Shown here: positions 1 through 8,236 of the stretch, piece after piece
Layout of the letters: the number at the start of each line of letters is the position of its first letter
Position numbering within the stretch: the first letter of the stretch is position 1
NCBI GenBank assembly: GCA_963726775.1
Contig: CAVSDL010000008.1
Span: forward strand, 248,001-312,000
DNA from: CAIWHR01 sp963726775
GTDB taxonomy: Bacteria > Pseudomonadota > Gammaproteobacteria > Burkholderiales > Casimicrobiaceae
Direction: 5' to 3'
DNA length: 64,000 nt
Translations under genes and position numbers: made by a program
The notes under the pieces: model-generated
The model's database searches: none
What the model was told of the DNA's origin: nothing
Seen by the model: the letters and a program-made list of their open reading frames with translations, nothing else

Positions 1-93
1 CAGGGATGCATCGCGCGCAGCCCCGTTGGGGGATCAACGTCAATCACGGCAACGGACGGGGTCGTAACGAGTCGGCGCCTGGCGCGACGAAAT

Positions 94-453
94 TCAGTTC
101 GCGCCAACCTTTCGAATGGTGAGCAGGCTTTGCGAATCGTTGGCCCACACGGCGCGCGCTTGTGCGGTTGCACTCTTGGGCAATTCAGCATCGGTTGCGG
201 GAGCCTTGCCAGGCGCCTTGGCCGCATCGTCCCAGATCCAGACGTTGCAGGTTTGTTTCGAGCCGCACGCGGCTTGAGCGGCCATTCGCCAGCCGGTGGA
301 ATCGACGCCGCTGGCACAGACCATGATGACGACGCCCGCGCTGCGGCTCTTGACCGAGCAGCCGTCGCCCCCGGCGGCGGACGCCGCCAGGCACGTTGTC
401 GCCAAGAGCACGCTTGTCAGTATCCGGCAGGAACGCCAAGGAAACGATTGCAT
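94..453 (-). CDS. Small secreted hypothetical protein
   Basis: A 119-residue protein that I cannot assign to a family. Residues 1-25 form a typical Sec signal peptide: two arginines around a hydrophobic stretch (ILTSVLLATTCLAASAA) with an A-x-A cleavage site. The mature part is short and has several cysteines (DGCSV, MVCAS, AACGSKQTC), which fits a small disulfide-bonded periplasmic protein. The start is the ATG at 453 because it places the signal peptide at the N-terminus; an upstream in-frame ATG at 519 would add 22 unsuitable residues. It lies downstream of the VWA/PEP-CTERM gene on the same strand, but a terminator separates the two. The function is unknown. Confidence 0.6.
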   Translation of the reverse strand: MQSFPWRSCRILTSVLLATTCLAASAAGGDGCSVKSRSAGVVIMVCASGVDSTGWRMAAQAACGSKQTCNVWIWDDAAKAPGKAPATDAELPKSATAQARAVWANDSQSLLTIRKVGAN

Positions 454-514
454 CGGGTCTACCCCCAGGGTTTGGCGACAGCTGCAGACCTTCGCCGGCA
501 TCGCGCAACTATAG

Positions 515-550
515 GCCAAAACGAAAGCACCCCGCCCGAAGGCGAGGTGC
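515..550 (-). terminator. Rho-independent terminator after the VWA/PEP-CTERM gene
   Basis: Read on the minus strand, a 10-bp stem with one mismatch (GCACCTCGCC / GGCGGGGTGC, TTCG loop) is followed by TTTCGTTTT. It starts 26 nt after the stop codon of the gene ending at 576, which suits an intrinsic terminator for that transcript. Confidence 0.7.
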
Positions 551-575
551 GTGAATTACGCCGCCGTTTCGCGGG

Positions 576-1391
576 TCAGGCGAACTGGCGTTGCGAACTG
601 CTCCGCTTTCCGCGCCGGGAGGCTGCGAAGCCAAGCAGGGCAATCGCAATAAGCACAAGGCTACCCGGTTCGGGCACCTGCACGACCGCTGCCTGCACCT
701 TGGCGAGGAGAACGGGCGCCAGTGCGTCGAAGTCGCTGACCGGCACCACAAAGCTGCCGCTGATCGGGTTCGGGATGGTGGTCGAATTGAGAGGCAAAAT
801 CGACACGGTGGCCGGAAACGCGATCAATGCCATGTTGCTCAACGCGCTAGGGCTGGACACGGCGGCGCCGATCGCCTCGATCGACAGGGCATCGATGCCG
901 GCGGAAACGCTGCTGCTGCAGCCGCCTGGGCGGTGGACTGGGGGTTGGGGCTGCCTACGTTGGGCTCTCCGTCGGTGGCCAAATTGATGATCGACTTGGT
1001 GCCAGGGTCCGAAAATACCGCCGAACCCGTCATCAGGCCCGCCAGGCTGGTGATCGCGCCTGCGGTGTCGGTGCTGCCGCCATCCTTTGCGTGCGCGGTA
1101 ATAGCGGATTGTATCGTCGGTAGCGTCCCGGCGGTCAGGATCGTCGGCGAGACGACGGTGTGAGGAGCCGCTGCCAAAACTCACGATCGTGATCTCGATA
1201 CTGCCGTCGACAGGAAGACCGGCCAGCGCCGCGTTCAAGCCGGTGCGCAACAGATCGTAATTGGCGGCGGAGATGCTGCCGGACGCATCCAGAAGGAAGC
1301 CCAACTGGGTGGTGGCCTGAGAGAACGTCGACCCGAACAGCAGTCCAAGGCCCAGGACCGTAGTCGCGAAAGCTTTCCGTAGGAATCCCAT
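576..1391 (-). pseudogene. VWA-domain PEP-CTERM protein, interrupted by two compensating frameshifts
   Basis: With its frame restored this is a 271-residue exported protein. It has a signal peptide (residues 1-24), a von Willebrand A domain with the metal-site motif DASGS (DASGSIS), and a C-terminal PEP-CTERM sorting tag (VPEPGSLVLI, a hydrophobic helix, then RRGKR). PEP-CTERM proteins are processed by exosortase and usually end up at the cell surface or in the exopolysaccharide matrix. As sequenced, the frame slips by +1 near 1160-1170 and returns by -1 near 908-918, in a GCAGCAGCAGC run. The middle third is therefore read out of frame, although the in-frame version (including SIINLATDGEPN) is clearly present. 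The start at 1391 has an AGGAGA ribosome site. Reading straight through gives a full-length ORF with about 85 nonsense residues. Confidence 0.7.
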
Positions 1392-1897
1392 CTCTTGTTC
1401 TCCTGATTGCAACGTGTTTGGAAGAGGCTTGGATCGGCGCGCAGCGAGGTACCCGCCCGGCGAGGTACTCAGCACGATTCGAGCCAATGCGGGGAACCGG
1501 AAAACAATCGATACCAAATCAACGTATTAGGGCTGCGGCGGGGCGCTCGAATCAGAGCGCAAACCATCGATGTGTAAATTCAGCCGACACTTCCGCGAAA
1601 GTCAGACGGGAACGGGTCCCCCCTTGACGCCGTCCATCGGCGTGCATTCCTTGATCTTGCCGGCGGGTTCGGCAGCCGAAGCGATCCGGCTTGTCCCGCC
1701 CGGATGCGACAGGTGCTCCGCCCGATGATCAAGACTGTCTGGCAAAGCGCGCACGCATAACCCTGAGACCGGTCGCGCGCTCGACCGGGTGGCGCGGCCA
1801 TCGAGCACATTCGGACGGGACAAGTCCCAGCGGGAAGCGAAATTGAGGTGCAGACTAGAAGCTTGCCTACCCGGTCTCGCCAAGCAATTGCTTTTCT
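1392..1897. other. Intergenic stretch without a supported gene
   Basis: About 500 bases between the VWA gene and tRNA-Pro. Short open frames on the minus strand (around 1580-1883) have arginine-rich, low-quality translations and no ribosome site, so I do not call them. I see no repeat, integrase remnant or clear RNA structure. Confidence 0.5.
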
Positions 1898-1974
1898 TGG
1901 TCGGGGTGAGAGGATTCGAACCTCCGGCCTCTACGTCCCGAACGTAGCGCTCTACCAGGCTAAGCTACACCCCG
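1898..1974 (-). tRNA. tRNA-Pro (anticodon CGG)
   Basis: This is a 77-nt cloverleaf on the minus strand. The acceptor stem pairs CGGGGTG (5' end at 1974) with CACCCCG, followed by the discriminator base A and an encoded CCA. The anticodon arm is CTACG-TTCGGGA-CGTAG, giving anticodon CGG, which reads proline CCG codons. The T-arm contains the conserved GGTTCGAATCC. No integrase or attachment-site duplication is visible next to it. Confidence 0.97.
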
Positions 1975-2060
1975 AATTGCCGTTTCCGGCAGGCCATGCG
2001 ATCCCGCGGCGGGAGAACTGCGCGTTCCACGGGTCCCCGGCCCGGTGCCGGCTCAGAATT

Positions 2061-3029
2061 TCAGTACGTCCGTCGGGCTGCGAAGGACGCCAATTCTAGC
2101 AGACTTTCCCGGTGCGGCGAATCGGGCAGGACGGCCACCGAGGCGGTCGCCGCCGCGCTTTCGAGCTCTGCCCGCGCTCGCGTGTAGTCGAGCGCGCCGG
2201 TACGCGCCAATACTTCCATCACGGGCGTGAACTCGGTCAGCCTGCCCCCGGTGATGGCGTCCCTGATGAGCGCTGCGTCCGCCGGGCTCCCTATGGCGAT
2301 GGCACGAATCAGCGGCAGCGTCATCTTGCCCTCGGCGAGGTCGTCGCCCAGGTTCTTGCCGATCGCGGTGAGGTCGCCCGAGTAATCGAGCACGTCGTCG
2401 ACGAGCTGGAAGGCGGTTCCAAGATGCATGCCGTAACGAGCGAGCGCCTGCTCCTGCTCGGGCGGAGCGCCGCCCAGCACCGCGCCAAGCTGCGCGGCGG
2501 CCTCGAAGAGCTTCGCGGTCTTGCGCTGGATGACTTCCAGGTACGCTGCTTCGTCGAGCGCAGGATTGCCCGTATGCATGAGTTGCAGCACTTCACCCTC
2601 GGCGATCACGTTGGTCGCGTGCGACAGGATTTCCAGCACGCGCATCGATCCCGCACCGACCATCAGTTGAAACGCGCGTGAATAGAGGAAATCGCCGACC
2701 AGCACCGACGCGGCGTTGCCGAACGTTGCATTGGCGGTCGCGTGCCCGCGCCGCAGATCGGATTCGTCGACGACGTCGTCGTGCAGCAGCGTGGCCGTAT
2801 GAATCATCTCGACCACCGCCGCAATCGTGTAATGCCGGCGGCCGTCGTAGCCGCAGGCGCGCGCGGCCAGCAGGACGAGCGCCGGTCGGAGGCGCTTGCC
2901 GCCTCCGCCGATGATGTATTCGGCGATTTGCCGGATCAGCGCGACGTCGGAATCGAGGCTCGCCCGAAGAACCGAGTCCACCTCGACGCGGTCGGCGGCC
3001 AGCATGGATTTTAGGGACGGTGTCGTCAC
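2061..3029 (-). CDS. ispB: Octaprenyl/polyprenyl diphosphate synthase
   Basis: A 322-residue long-chain trans-prenyltransferase. It condenses isopentenyl diphosphate onto farnesyl diphosphate to make the ubiquinone side chain. Both aspartate-rich Mg-binding motifs are present: LLHDDVVDESDLRRG (first, near residue 85) and QLVDDVLDYSGD (second, near residue 210). The N-terminal GGGGKRLRP binds diphosphate. The start is a GTG at 3029 without a strong ribosome site; the next Met (MLAADRVEVD) is a possible alternative. It diverges from rplU-rpmA, an arrangement common in beta- and gammaproteobacteria. Confidence 0.93.
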   Translation of the reverse strand: MTTPSLKSMLAADRVEVDSVLRASLDSDVALIRQIAEYIIGGGGKRLRPALVLLAARACGYDGRRHYTIAAVVEMIHTATLLHDDVVDESDLRRGHATANATFGNAASVLVGDFLYSRAFQLMVGAGSMRVLEILSHATNVIAEGEVLQLMHTGNPALDEAAYLEVIQRKTAKLFEAAAQLGAVLGGAPPEQEQALARYGMHLGTAFQLVDDVLDYSGDLTAIGKNLGDDLAEGKMTLPLIRAIAIGSPADAALIRDAITGGRLTEFTPVMEVLARTGALDYTRARAELESAAATASVAVLPDSPHRESLLELASFAARRTY

Positions 3030-3221
3030 GGTAGCGGCATTCGAAGCGGACTGGCGCCCGCAGGGACGACGGCGACGCGTGCCTCATCGACCGCGCGGCC
3101 CGCCGTTTCCGCTGTCGGTTGCGGGAATCGGGCCGGATTGTAACTGAAGCCCCGGTCGGGCCTTTGCGTTGTCGCAAGATCGGTGGCGGTGCGGGTGTGC
3201 TGTCGGGGGTGCCGGCCCGAG

Positions 3222-3251
3222 TTGACCAGGCGAGGCCTAAACGGTTATAAT
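3222..3251 (+). promoter_or_regulatory. Sigma-70 promoter of rplU-rpmA
   Basis: A -35 box TTGACC (3222-3227) is followed by an 18-bp spacer and a perfect -10 box TATAAT (3246-3251). It ends 69 bp before the rplU start codon and points toward the ribosomal protein genes. Confidence 0.8.
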
Positions 3252-3320
3252 TCAAGGCTTTCCGCGATTGGCGCGGCAAAGTTTCGCAAGATCAGTCTGC
3301 AATTTGAGCGGAGTCCTTCC

Positions 3321-3632
3321 ATGTACGCGGTCATAAAAACCGGCGGCAAGCAATACAAGGTTGCCCCCGGCGAAAAACTCAAGGTAGAACAGATACCGGC
3401 GGACGTGGGCGCGGCAGTCGTGCTCGATCAGGTGTTGATGATCGGGGAAGGCGACAGCGTCCGTCTGGGTCAACCCACCGTCGCCGGCGCGGCGGTCAAC
3501 GCCACGATCGTCGCCCATGGGCGCGGCGACAAGGTGCGCATTTTCAAGATGCGCCGACGCAAGCATTATCAGAAGCACCAGGGCCATCGCCAGAATTACA
3601 CCGAACTCAAGATCGAAAGCATCGTCGGCTGA
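3321..3632 (+). CDS. rplU: 50S ribosomal protein L21
   Basis: A 103-residue protein beginning MYAVIKTGGKQYKV, the family hallmark. It has the conserved C-terminal RRRKHYQKHQGHRQ segment that contacts 23S rRNA. Its length matches family norms. The ATG at 3321 is chosen over an upstream in-frame start because it gives the exact L21 N-terminus. rpmA follows 15 bp downstream and the two are certainly co-transcribed from the promoter at 3222-3251. Confidence 0.98.
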   Translation: MYAVIKTGGKQYKVAPGEKLKVEQIPADVGAAVVLDQVLMIGEGDSVRLGQPTVAGAAVNATIVAHGRGDKVRIFKMRRRKHYQKHQGHRQNYTELKIESIVG

Positions 3633-3647
3633 CGGAGACCACCCACC

Positions 3648-3911
3648 ATGGCACACAAGAAGGCAGGCGGCAGCTCCCGCAACGGCCGCGATTCGGAATC
3701 GAAACGCCTCGGCATCAAGGCGTACGCCGGTGAACTGATCAGCGCCGGCAGCATCATCACCCGCCAGCGCGGGACGGTCATCCATCCCGGCGTCAACGTC
3801 GGGATCGGCAAGGATCACACGCTGTTCGCGCTCGTCACGGGCAAGGTGGAATTTGCCACCAAGGGCCGCGACAAGAAGAAGGTCGCCAGCGTGGTTCCCG
3901 CAGAAGCGTAG
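3648..3911 (+). CDS. rpmA: 50S ribosomal protein L27
   Basis: An 87-residue protein beginning MAHKKAGGSSRNGRDS. The N-terminal tail of L27 reaches toward the peptidyl transferase centre. Conserved features such as LGIKAYAGE and RQRGT are present. It is the second gene of the rplU operon and is followed by a strong terminator. The GTPase gene obg/cgtA, which commonly follows rpmA in proteobacteria, is absent here; the next gene is lptG on the opposite strand. Confidence 0.98.
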   Translation: MAHKKAGGSSRNGRDSESKRLGIKAYAGELISAGSIITRQRGTVIHPGVNVGIGKDHTLFALVTGKVEFATKGRDKKKVASVVPAEA

Positions 3912-3944
3912 TCGCTGGATCGGCAGGGCGCTGCCCTGCACGCG

Positions 3945-3974
3945 AAAATCCCGGCTGCGCGCCGGGATTTTTTT
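3945..3974 (+). terminator. Rho-independent terminator of rplU-rpmA
   Basis: A 9-bp perfect stem (AATCCCGGC / GCCGGGATT, loop TGCGC) runs into a T tract ending at 3974. The A-rich left flank means the same hairpin could also stop transcripts from lptG on the opposite strand, which end 39 bp away. Confidence 0.88.
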
Positions 3975-4012
3975 GCTTCCCGTGCTGACGGCCGCGCCTG
4001 CGCGACGTCCGT

Positions 4013-5089
4013 TCAGCGCCGCTCCAGCCACCAGAGCAGCGTCGCGGCCACCGCAACGAAAACGACGAGCGGAAACGTCGCGGAAAAGAGCGGTGGCCAG
4101 TTGTTCAGCACGCCGAGATTCGTGAACAGGCGGCCCAGCAGGAAGAACGCGAGACCCAGCATCGTGCCGGCGAAAATCCGGAATCCGATCCCGCCCGAAC
4201 GGCGCTGGAAATAGGAAAACGGCAGCGCCAGCAACATCATGACGACCACCGCGGCCGGATAGAAAACCTTGTTCCAGAAAGCGATCTCGAAGCGCGAGGT
4301 CTTCTGGTTGCCCAGCACGCGGATATTGTCATAGAGCGTGTTGAGCTCGAGGCGCTCGGGGGCGACCTGGAATACCGTCAGCAGCGACGGCCTCAATACC
4401 GTCTCCCAGGTCCACGTGTCCGACTCCGACTGCTTTGCGCCGTCGGCCGAAAGCTCCGTCGTTCGCACCTTGGCGAGCCGCCACTGGCCGTTTCCCGCGA
4501 AGGTGCCGGACTCGGCAATCCGCACGGTGGTAAGGCGCAGATCGCGGTCGAATTCATAGATGCGCACGCCGATCAGGGTCATGTCGGCGAGTACGCTGCG
4601 AATGTTGGCAAACGCCAGGTCCTGCTTGAACCAGAATCCCGACTGAAACTGCTGCGCCACGATGCGTCGCGCCTCGCCCTTCATCGGCGCGCGTATCTGC
4701 TGCGCCAGGCGCTCGGCCGGGGGCGCGACGAACTCGCCGGCCAGGAACGTCACGACGGCCAGCGGGATGCCGACACGGACCAGCGCCCAGGTCACCTGCG
4801 TCAGCGATGCGCCCGACGCCCGCATGACCGTGTATTCCGAGTTCGTGACGAATTGCGCCATGGCGAACAGCGTGCCTATCAGCGCGGCCACCGGAAACAG
4901 CTCGTACATGCGCGACGGCAGCTGCAAGGCGACGAAGATCAGCGCCGCGGAGATCGTGTAACTCCCACGCCCGACGTCGCCCAGTTCGTGGATCAGGTCG
5001 AAAAACGCAAACAGCATCACGAGCGCGCCGAAGATCAGCAGGATCGCGGCCAGCAACTCGCGGCCGATGTACCGCGTCAGCGTTTTCAT
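4013..5089 (-). CDS. lptG: LPS export ABC transporter permease LptG
   Basis: A 358-residue inner-membrane protein of the YjgP/YjgQ family. With LptF and the ATPase LptB it extracts lipopolysaccharide from the inner membrane and passes it to LptC and LptA. Three N-terminal membrane spans (near residues 12-35, 55-75 and 98-120) and three C-terminal spans (near 275-355) flank a central periplasmic domain, as expected. Its ATG overlaps the lptF stop (ATGA), so translation is probably coupled. Confidence 0.93.
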   Translation of the reverse strand: MKTLTRYIGRELLAAILLIFGALVMLFAFFDLIHELGDVGRGSYTISAALIFVALQLPSRMYELFPVAALIGTLFAMAQFVTNSEYTVMRASGASLTQVTWALVRVGIPLAVVTFLAGEFVAPPAERLAQQIRAPMKGEARRIVAQQFQSGFWFKQDLAFANIRSVLADMTLIGVRIYEFDRDLRLTTVRIAESGTFAGNGQWRLAKVRTTELSADGAKQSESDTWTWETVLRPSLLTVFQVAPERLELNTLYDNIRVLGNQKTSRFEIAFWNKVFYPAAVVVMMLLALPFSYFQRRSGGIGFRIFAGTMLGLAFFLLGRLFTNLGVLNNWPPLFSATFPLVVFVAVAATLLWWLERR

Positions 5090-6183
5090 GCGGCCGCCAG
5101 CCTGCGCGCGGGTCGCCGGAAGCGCGCGAACAGCGAAAGCTGGTGCCCGAAAAGCAGCAGGACGACACCAATGGCTATGACGTGCGGCAGCGCAAGTCCG
5201 GTCCAGAAGCCGAGCTTTCCCTGCGCGATGAAGCTCTGCACGATGTTGAGGCAGTTGCTGTAGAGCATGTAGAGGAACGCGGCCGCGACCAGGTTGAACG
5301 AGCGCCCCATCCGGGGGTTCACGTAGGACAGCGGCACGGCGAGCAGCGTCAGCACCAGCGCCGATATCGGCACCGACAGCCGCCAGAACACCTCGGCGCG
5401 CTCGACGCGCCCGTCGGAGGCGACCAGCGCCAGCGTGGGTATCGCCTTGGTCGAGATGGGAATATTGCGCAGTTCGGCGGGCTCGATTCGGCGGCCGAGC
5501 GTTTGAAATTCGACGGCCCGGTATTCCGGCGTTCCCGGCCGGCCTTCGTAACGGCGCCCATCGGCAAGCACGATGAAGCGGTCGCCGTTCGGCATGTCCT
5601 GCAACGTGGCCTGCCGCGCGACTGTCGTCACGTCCTTCCCGTCGTCCACCGAGTGCAGGAAGACGTTGCGGATCTTGCCGTCGAACGTATTGATGCTTTC
5701 GACATAGACGACGAGATTGGCGCGGCGGAATTCCCGGAACAGGCCGGGTGTCAGGAGCGCAATCTCGTCACGCGACTCGAGTTGGCGCTCGTACTCGAGA
5801 CGCCGCTGCTCGGCCCACGGCGACAGGAACAGCGAAAGGGCGATGATGGCAACGAAAAACGGGGCCGCAAACCACAGAATCGGCCGAATGCACTGCGTAA
5901 GGCCCTGCCCGGACGTGAACCAGACGATCATCTCGCTGTCCCGATACCAGCGGGAAAGCGTCAGCAGCACGGTCAGGAATACGGTGACCGACAGCAGGAT
6001 ATTGAGGTAAAACATCGCCCCGAAGCCGAGGAGGGCGAGAATCCCCTCGGGCGCGACCGCTCCGCCGGCGGCGCGAGCCAGCAGCTTCAGCACCAGGTTG
6101 GTGAACAGGATCCCCAGCAGCACTACGAACAGCGCCACCGCCGTGGCCGTCATTTCCCGAACCAGGCTGCGCCGAAAAATCAT
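5086..6183 (-). CDS. lptF: LPS export ABC transporter permease LptF
   Basis: A 365-residue partner of LptG with the same architecture: membrane spans near residues 12-35, 50-75 and 98-122, a periplasmic beta-rich domain (about 130-265), and C-terminal spans to about 350. The N-terminus MIFRRSLVREM matches the family. It is the first gene of lptFG and is transcribed away from pepA, an arrangement typical of proteobacteria. The pepA promoter lies between the two start codons. Confidence 0.93.
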   Translation of the reverse strand: MIFRRSLVREMTATAVALFVVLLGILFTNLVLKLLARAAGGAVAPEGILALLGFGAMFYLNILLSVTVFLTVLLTLSRWYRDSEMIVWFTSGQGLTQCIRPILWFAAPFFVAIIALSLFLSPWAEQRRLEYERQLESRDEIALLTPGLFREFRRANLVVYVESINTFDGKIRNVFLHSVDDGKDVTTVARQATLQDMPNGDRFIVLADGRRYEGRPGTPEYRAVEFQTLGRRIEPAELRNIPISTKAIPTLALVASDGRVERAEVFWRLSVPISALVLTLLAVPLSYVNPRMGRSFNLVAAAFLYMLYSNCLNIVQSFIAQGKLGFWTGLALPHVIAIGVVLLLFGHQLSLFARFRRPARRLAAA

Positions 6184-6198
6184 GACAGCGGGAGATTT

Positions 6199-6228
6199 TT
6201 GACTTTTTCGGGCCGTTTTGCCAATAAT
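6199..6228 (+). promoter_or_regulatory. Probable sigma-70 promoter of pepA-holC
   Basis: A -35 box TTGACT (6199-6204), an 18-bp spacer and a -10 box AATAAT (6223-6228) lie 56 bp upstream of the pepA start, in the lptF/pepA divergent region. Confidence 0.6.
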
Positions 6229-6283
6229 GCCGCCGAGGCCGCGCTACGGCAAAGAAACGGAACGTGGGAGGCACGGGACGGCA

Positions 6284-7786
6284 ATGGAATTTACCATAAA
6301 AAGCGGCAGCCCCGAGAAGCAGCGGAGTGCGTGCGTTGTCGTCGGCGTGTTCGACAACCGGAAGCTTTCGCTGTCGGCCGAGCTAATCGACCGCGCGTCG
6401 AACGGTTATGTCAGCGAAATCATCCGCCGCGGCGACATGGAGGGCAAGCTGGGCGCGACACTCCTGCTGCACAATGTCCGCGGCACGCTGGCGGATCGCG
6501 TGCTGCTCCTGGGGCTCGGCAAGGAACGCGATTTCCGGGACAAGGAGTTCCGTTCGGCGGTCAAGTCCGCGGTCAAACTGCTGAACGAGACCGGCTCGTA
6601 CGAAGCGGTCATCTACCTTACCGAGGAGAAAGTGAAGCGCCGCGAGGTCGCCTGGCGCGTCGAGCACGCGGTGGCCGTGGCCATGGAGGCGGTCTATCGT
6701 TTCGACCGGATGAAGAGCGAAAAGGCCGAAGTGCGGCGCCCGCTGCGCAAGCTCACCCTGTCGGTGCCCCAGCGCTCCGACCTGACCGACGGCGAGGCGG
6801 CCGCGGCACGCGGACTCGCGATCGCGCATGGGATGGAGCTTGCCAGGGACCTCGGCAACCTTCCCGGCAACGTATGCACCCCCAAGTACCTCGGCGAGCA
6901 GGCGCACGAAATGGCGAAGGAGTTCCCGGACCTCAAGGTCACGGTGCTCGAGCGCAAGGCCATCGAGGAACTCGGAATGGGTTCCTTCCTGTCGGTCACC
7001 AACGGCAGCGACGAGCCGCCGCGGTTCATCGTCCTGGAATATTACGGCGGCCCGAAAAAGCAGAAGCCTCTGGTGCTGGTCGGCAAGGGCATCACGTTTG
7101 ATTCCGGTGGCATTTCGCTGAAGGCTGGCCTGGACATGGACCAGATGAAGTTCGACATGTGCGGCGCGGCGTCGGTATTCGGGACGATGCGCGCCGTCGT
7201 CGAGCTCAAGGCCAAGGTCAACGTGGTCGGCCTGGTCGCCGCGTGCGAGAACATGCCCTCGGGCCGCGCGACGAAACCGGGTGACGTCGTGACCAGCATG
7301 TCGGGCCAGACCATAGAGGTGCTCAACACCGACGCCGAGGGGCGCCTGATCCTTGCCGACGCGCTTACCTATGCGGAGCGTTACGAGCCCGAGGCCGTCG
7401 TCGACATTGCGACGCTTACGGGCGCGATGGTGATCGCGCTGGGCCATGTCGCCTGCGGCGTGTTCAGCAACAACGACGCCCTGGCCCGTGCGCTGATCGC
7501 GGCCGGCGACGATGCGTTCGACCGTGGCTGGCAGCTGCCGCTTTGGGATGACTACCAGGAGGGCCTGAACAGCAACTTCGCGGATTTTGCGAACATCGCC
7601 GGCCGCGGCGCCGGCAGCATCACCGCGGCGTGCTTCCTGTCGCGCTTCACGAAGAAATACGACTGGGCGCATCTCGACATCGCGGGCGTCGCCTGGAAGG
7701 AAGGGCGCGACAAGGGCGCGACCGGCCGGCCGGTGCCACTGCTCACCACGTGGCTGCTGGGACAGGAGTCGGCCGCAGCAGCCTGA
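6284..7786 (+). CDS. pepA: Leucyl aminopeptidase (M17 family)
   Basis: A 500-residue di-metal cytosolic aminopeptidase. Metal and catalytic motifs are intact: KGITFDSGGISLK, the aspartate in MKFDMCGAA, and the signature NTDAEGRL. The N-terminal macrodomain-like region spans about residues 1-165. The family removes N-terminal residues from peptides; in E. coli PepA also binds DNA for site-specific recombination and carAB control. The start at 6284 gives MEFTIKSGS and has a GGGAG upstream; an earlier in-frame ATG (6218) would add 22 unlikely residues. holC follows 24 bp downstream, the usual order. Confidence 0.96.
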   Translation: MEFTIKSGSPEKQRSACVVVGVFDNRKLSLSAELIDRASNGYVSEIIRRGDMEGKLGATLLLHNVRGTLADRVLLLGLGKERDFRDKEFRSAVKSAVKLLNETGSYEAVIYLTEEKVKRREVAWRVEHAVAVAMEAVYRFDRMKSEKAEVRRPLRKLTLSVPQRSDLTDGEAAAARGLAIAHGMELARDLGNLPGNVCTPKYLGEQAHEMAKEFPDLKVTVLERKAIEELGMGSFLSVTNGSDEPPRFIVLEYYGGPKKQKPLVLVGKGITFDSGGISLKAGLDMDQMKFDMCGAASVFGTMRAVVELKAKVNVVGLVAACENMPSGRATKPGDVVTSMSGQTIEVLNTDAEGRLILADALTYAERYEPEAVVDIATLTGAMVIALGHVACGVFSNNDALARALIAAGDDAFDRGWQLPLWDDYQEGLNSNFADFANIAGRGAGSITAACFLSRFTKKYDWAHLDIAGVAWKEGRDKGATGRPVPLLTTWLLGQESAAAA

Positions 7787-7810
7787 TCCGGCTGCCGAGG
7801 TGCTGTGCCC

Positions 7811-8236
7811 ATGACGACCATCGATTTCTATACGCACTGTGCCGACCGTTACGAAGTCGCCGCCAAGCTCGTCGCGAAGGCGTGGGCGCAGCATGGAAGC
7901 GCCCGCGTGCTGACGCCGGATCCGGCGGCGACCGCCGTGTTCGACAGGTTCCTCTGGCAATGGCCGGCAATCGGGTTCCTGCCCCATTGCCGACTCGACG
8001 ACAAGGTTGCGGGCGAAACGCCGGTGCTCGTCGATCACTCGCTGGAACATCAGGGGCCGGCGGCGGTGCTGATCAACCTCCATCCGTCGCCGCCGCCGTT
8101 CTTCCCGCGATTCGAGCGTCTGATCGAGGTCATCGGAACCGATGACGCGGAGGTCGCGGCCGGCCGCGAGCGATGGAAATTCTACAAGACGCGCGGCTAT
8201 GACGTCCGTCCGCACAATCTTTCGGAGCGCGCGTAG
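7811..8236 (+). CDS. holC: DNA polymerase III subunit chi
   Basis: A 141-residue chi subunit of the clamp-loader complex. It links the loader to single-strand binding protein on the lagging strand. Family features include the N-terminal FYTH motif (IDFYTHCADR), the FLPH segment and the C-terminal RWKFYKTRGYD. The start at ATG 7811 is supported by GAGGTG eight bases upstream; a GTG two codons earlier is possible. It sits in the conserved pepA-holC order, and its stop overlaps the next gene by one base. Confidence 0.92.
   Translation: MTTIDFYTHCADRYEVAAKLVAKAWAQHGSARVLTPDPAATAVFDRFLWQWPAIGFLPHCRLDDKVAGETPVLVDHSLEHQGPAAVLINLHPSPPPFFPRFERLIEVIGTDDAEVAAGRERWKFYKTRGYDVRPHNLSERA

Noticed and set aside
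1580..1883. Short minus-strand open frames upstream of tRNA-Pro
   Set aside because: Low-quality translations and no start signals; more likely non-coding spacer.
1898..1974. tRNA-Pro as an integration site for a mobile element
   Set aside because: No integrase, no duplicated tRNA 3' end and ordinary core genes on one side.
5143..7101. 652-codon plus-strand frame antisense to lptF and out of frame with pepA
   Set aside because: The translation is Arg/Gln/His-rich and lies over two well-conserved genes; typical high-GC shadow.
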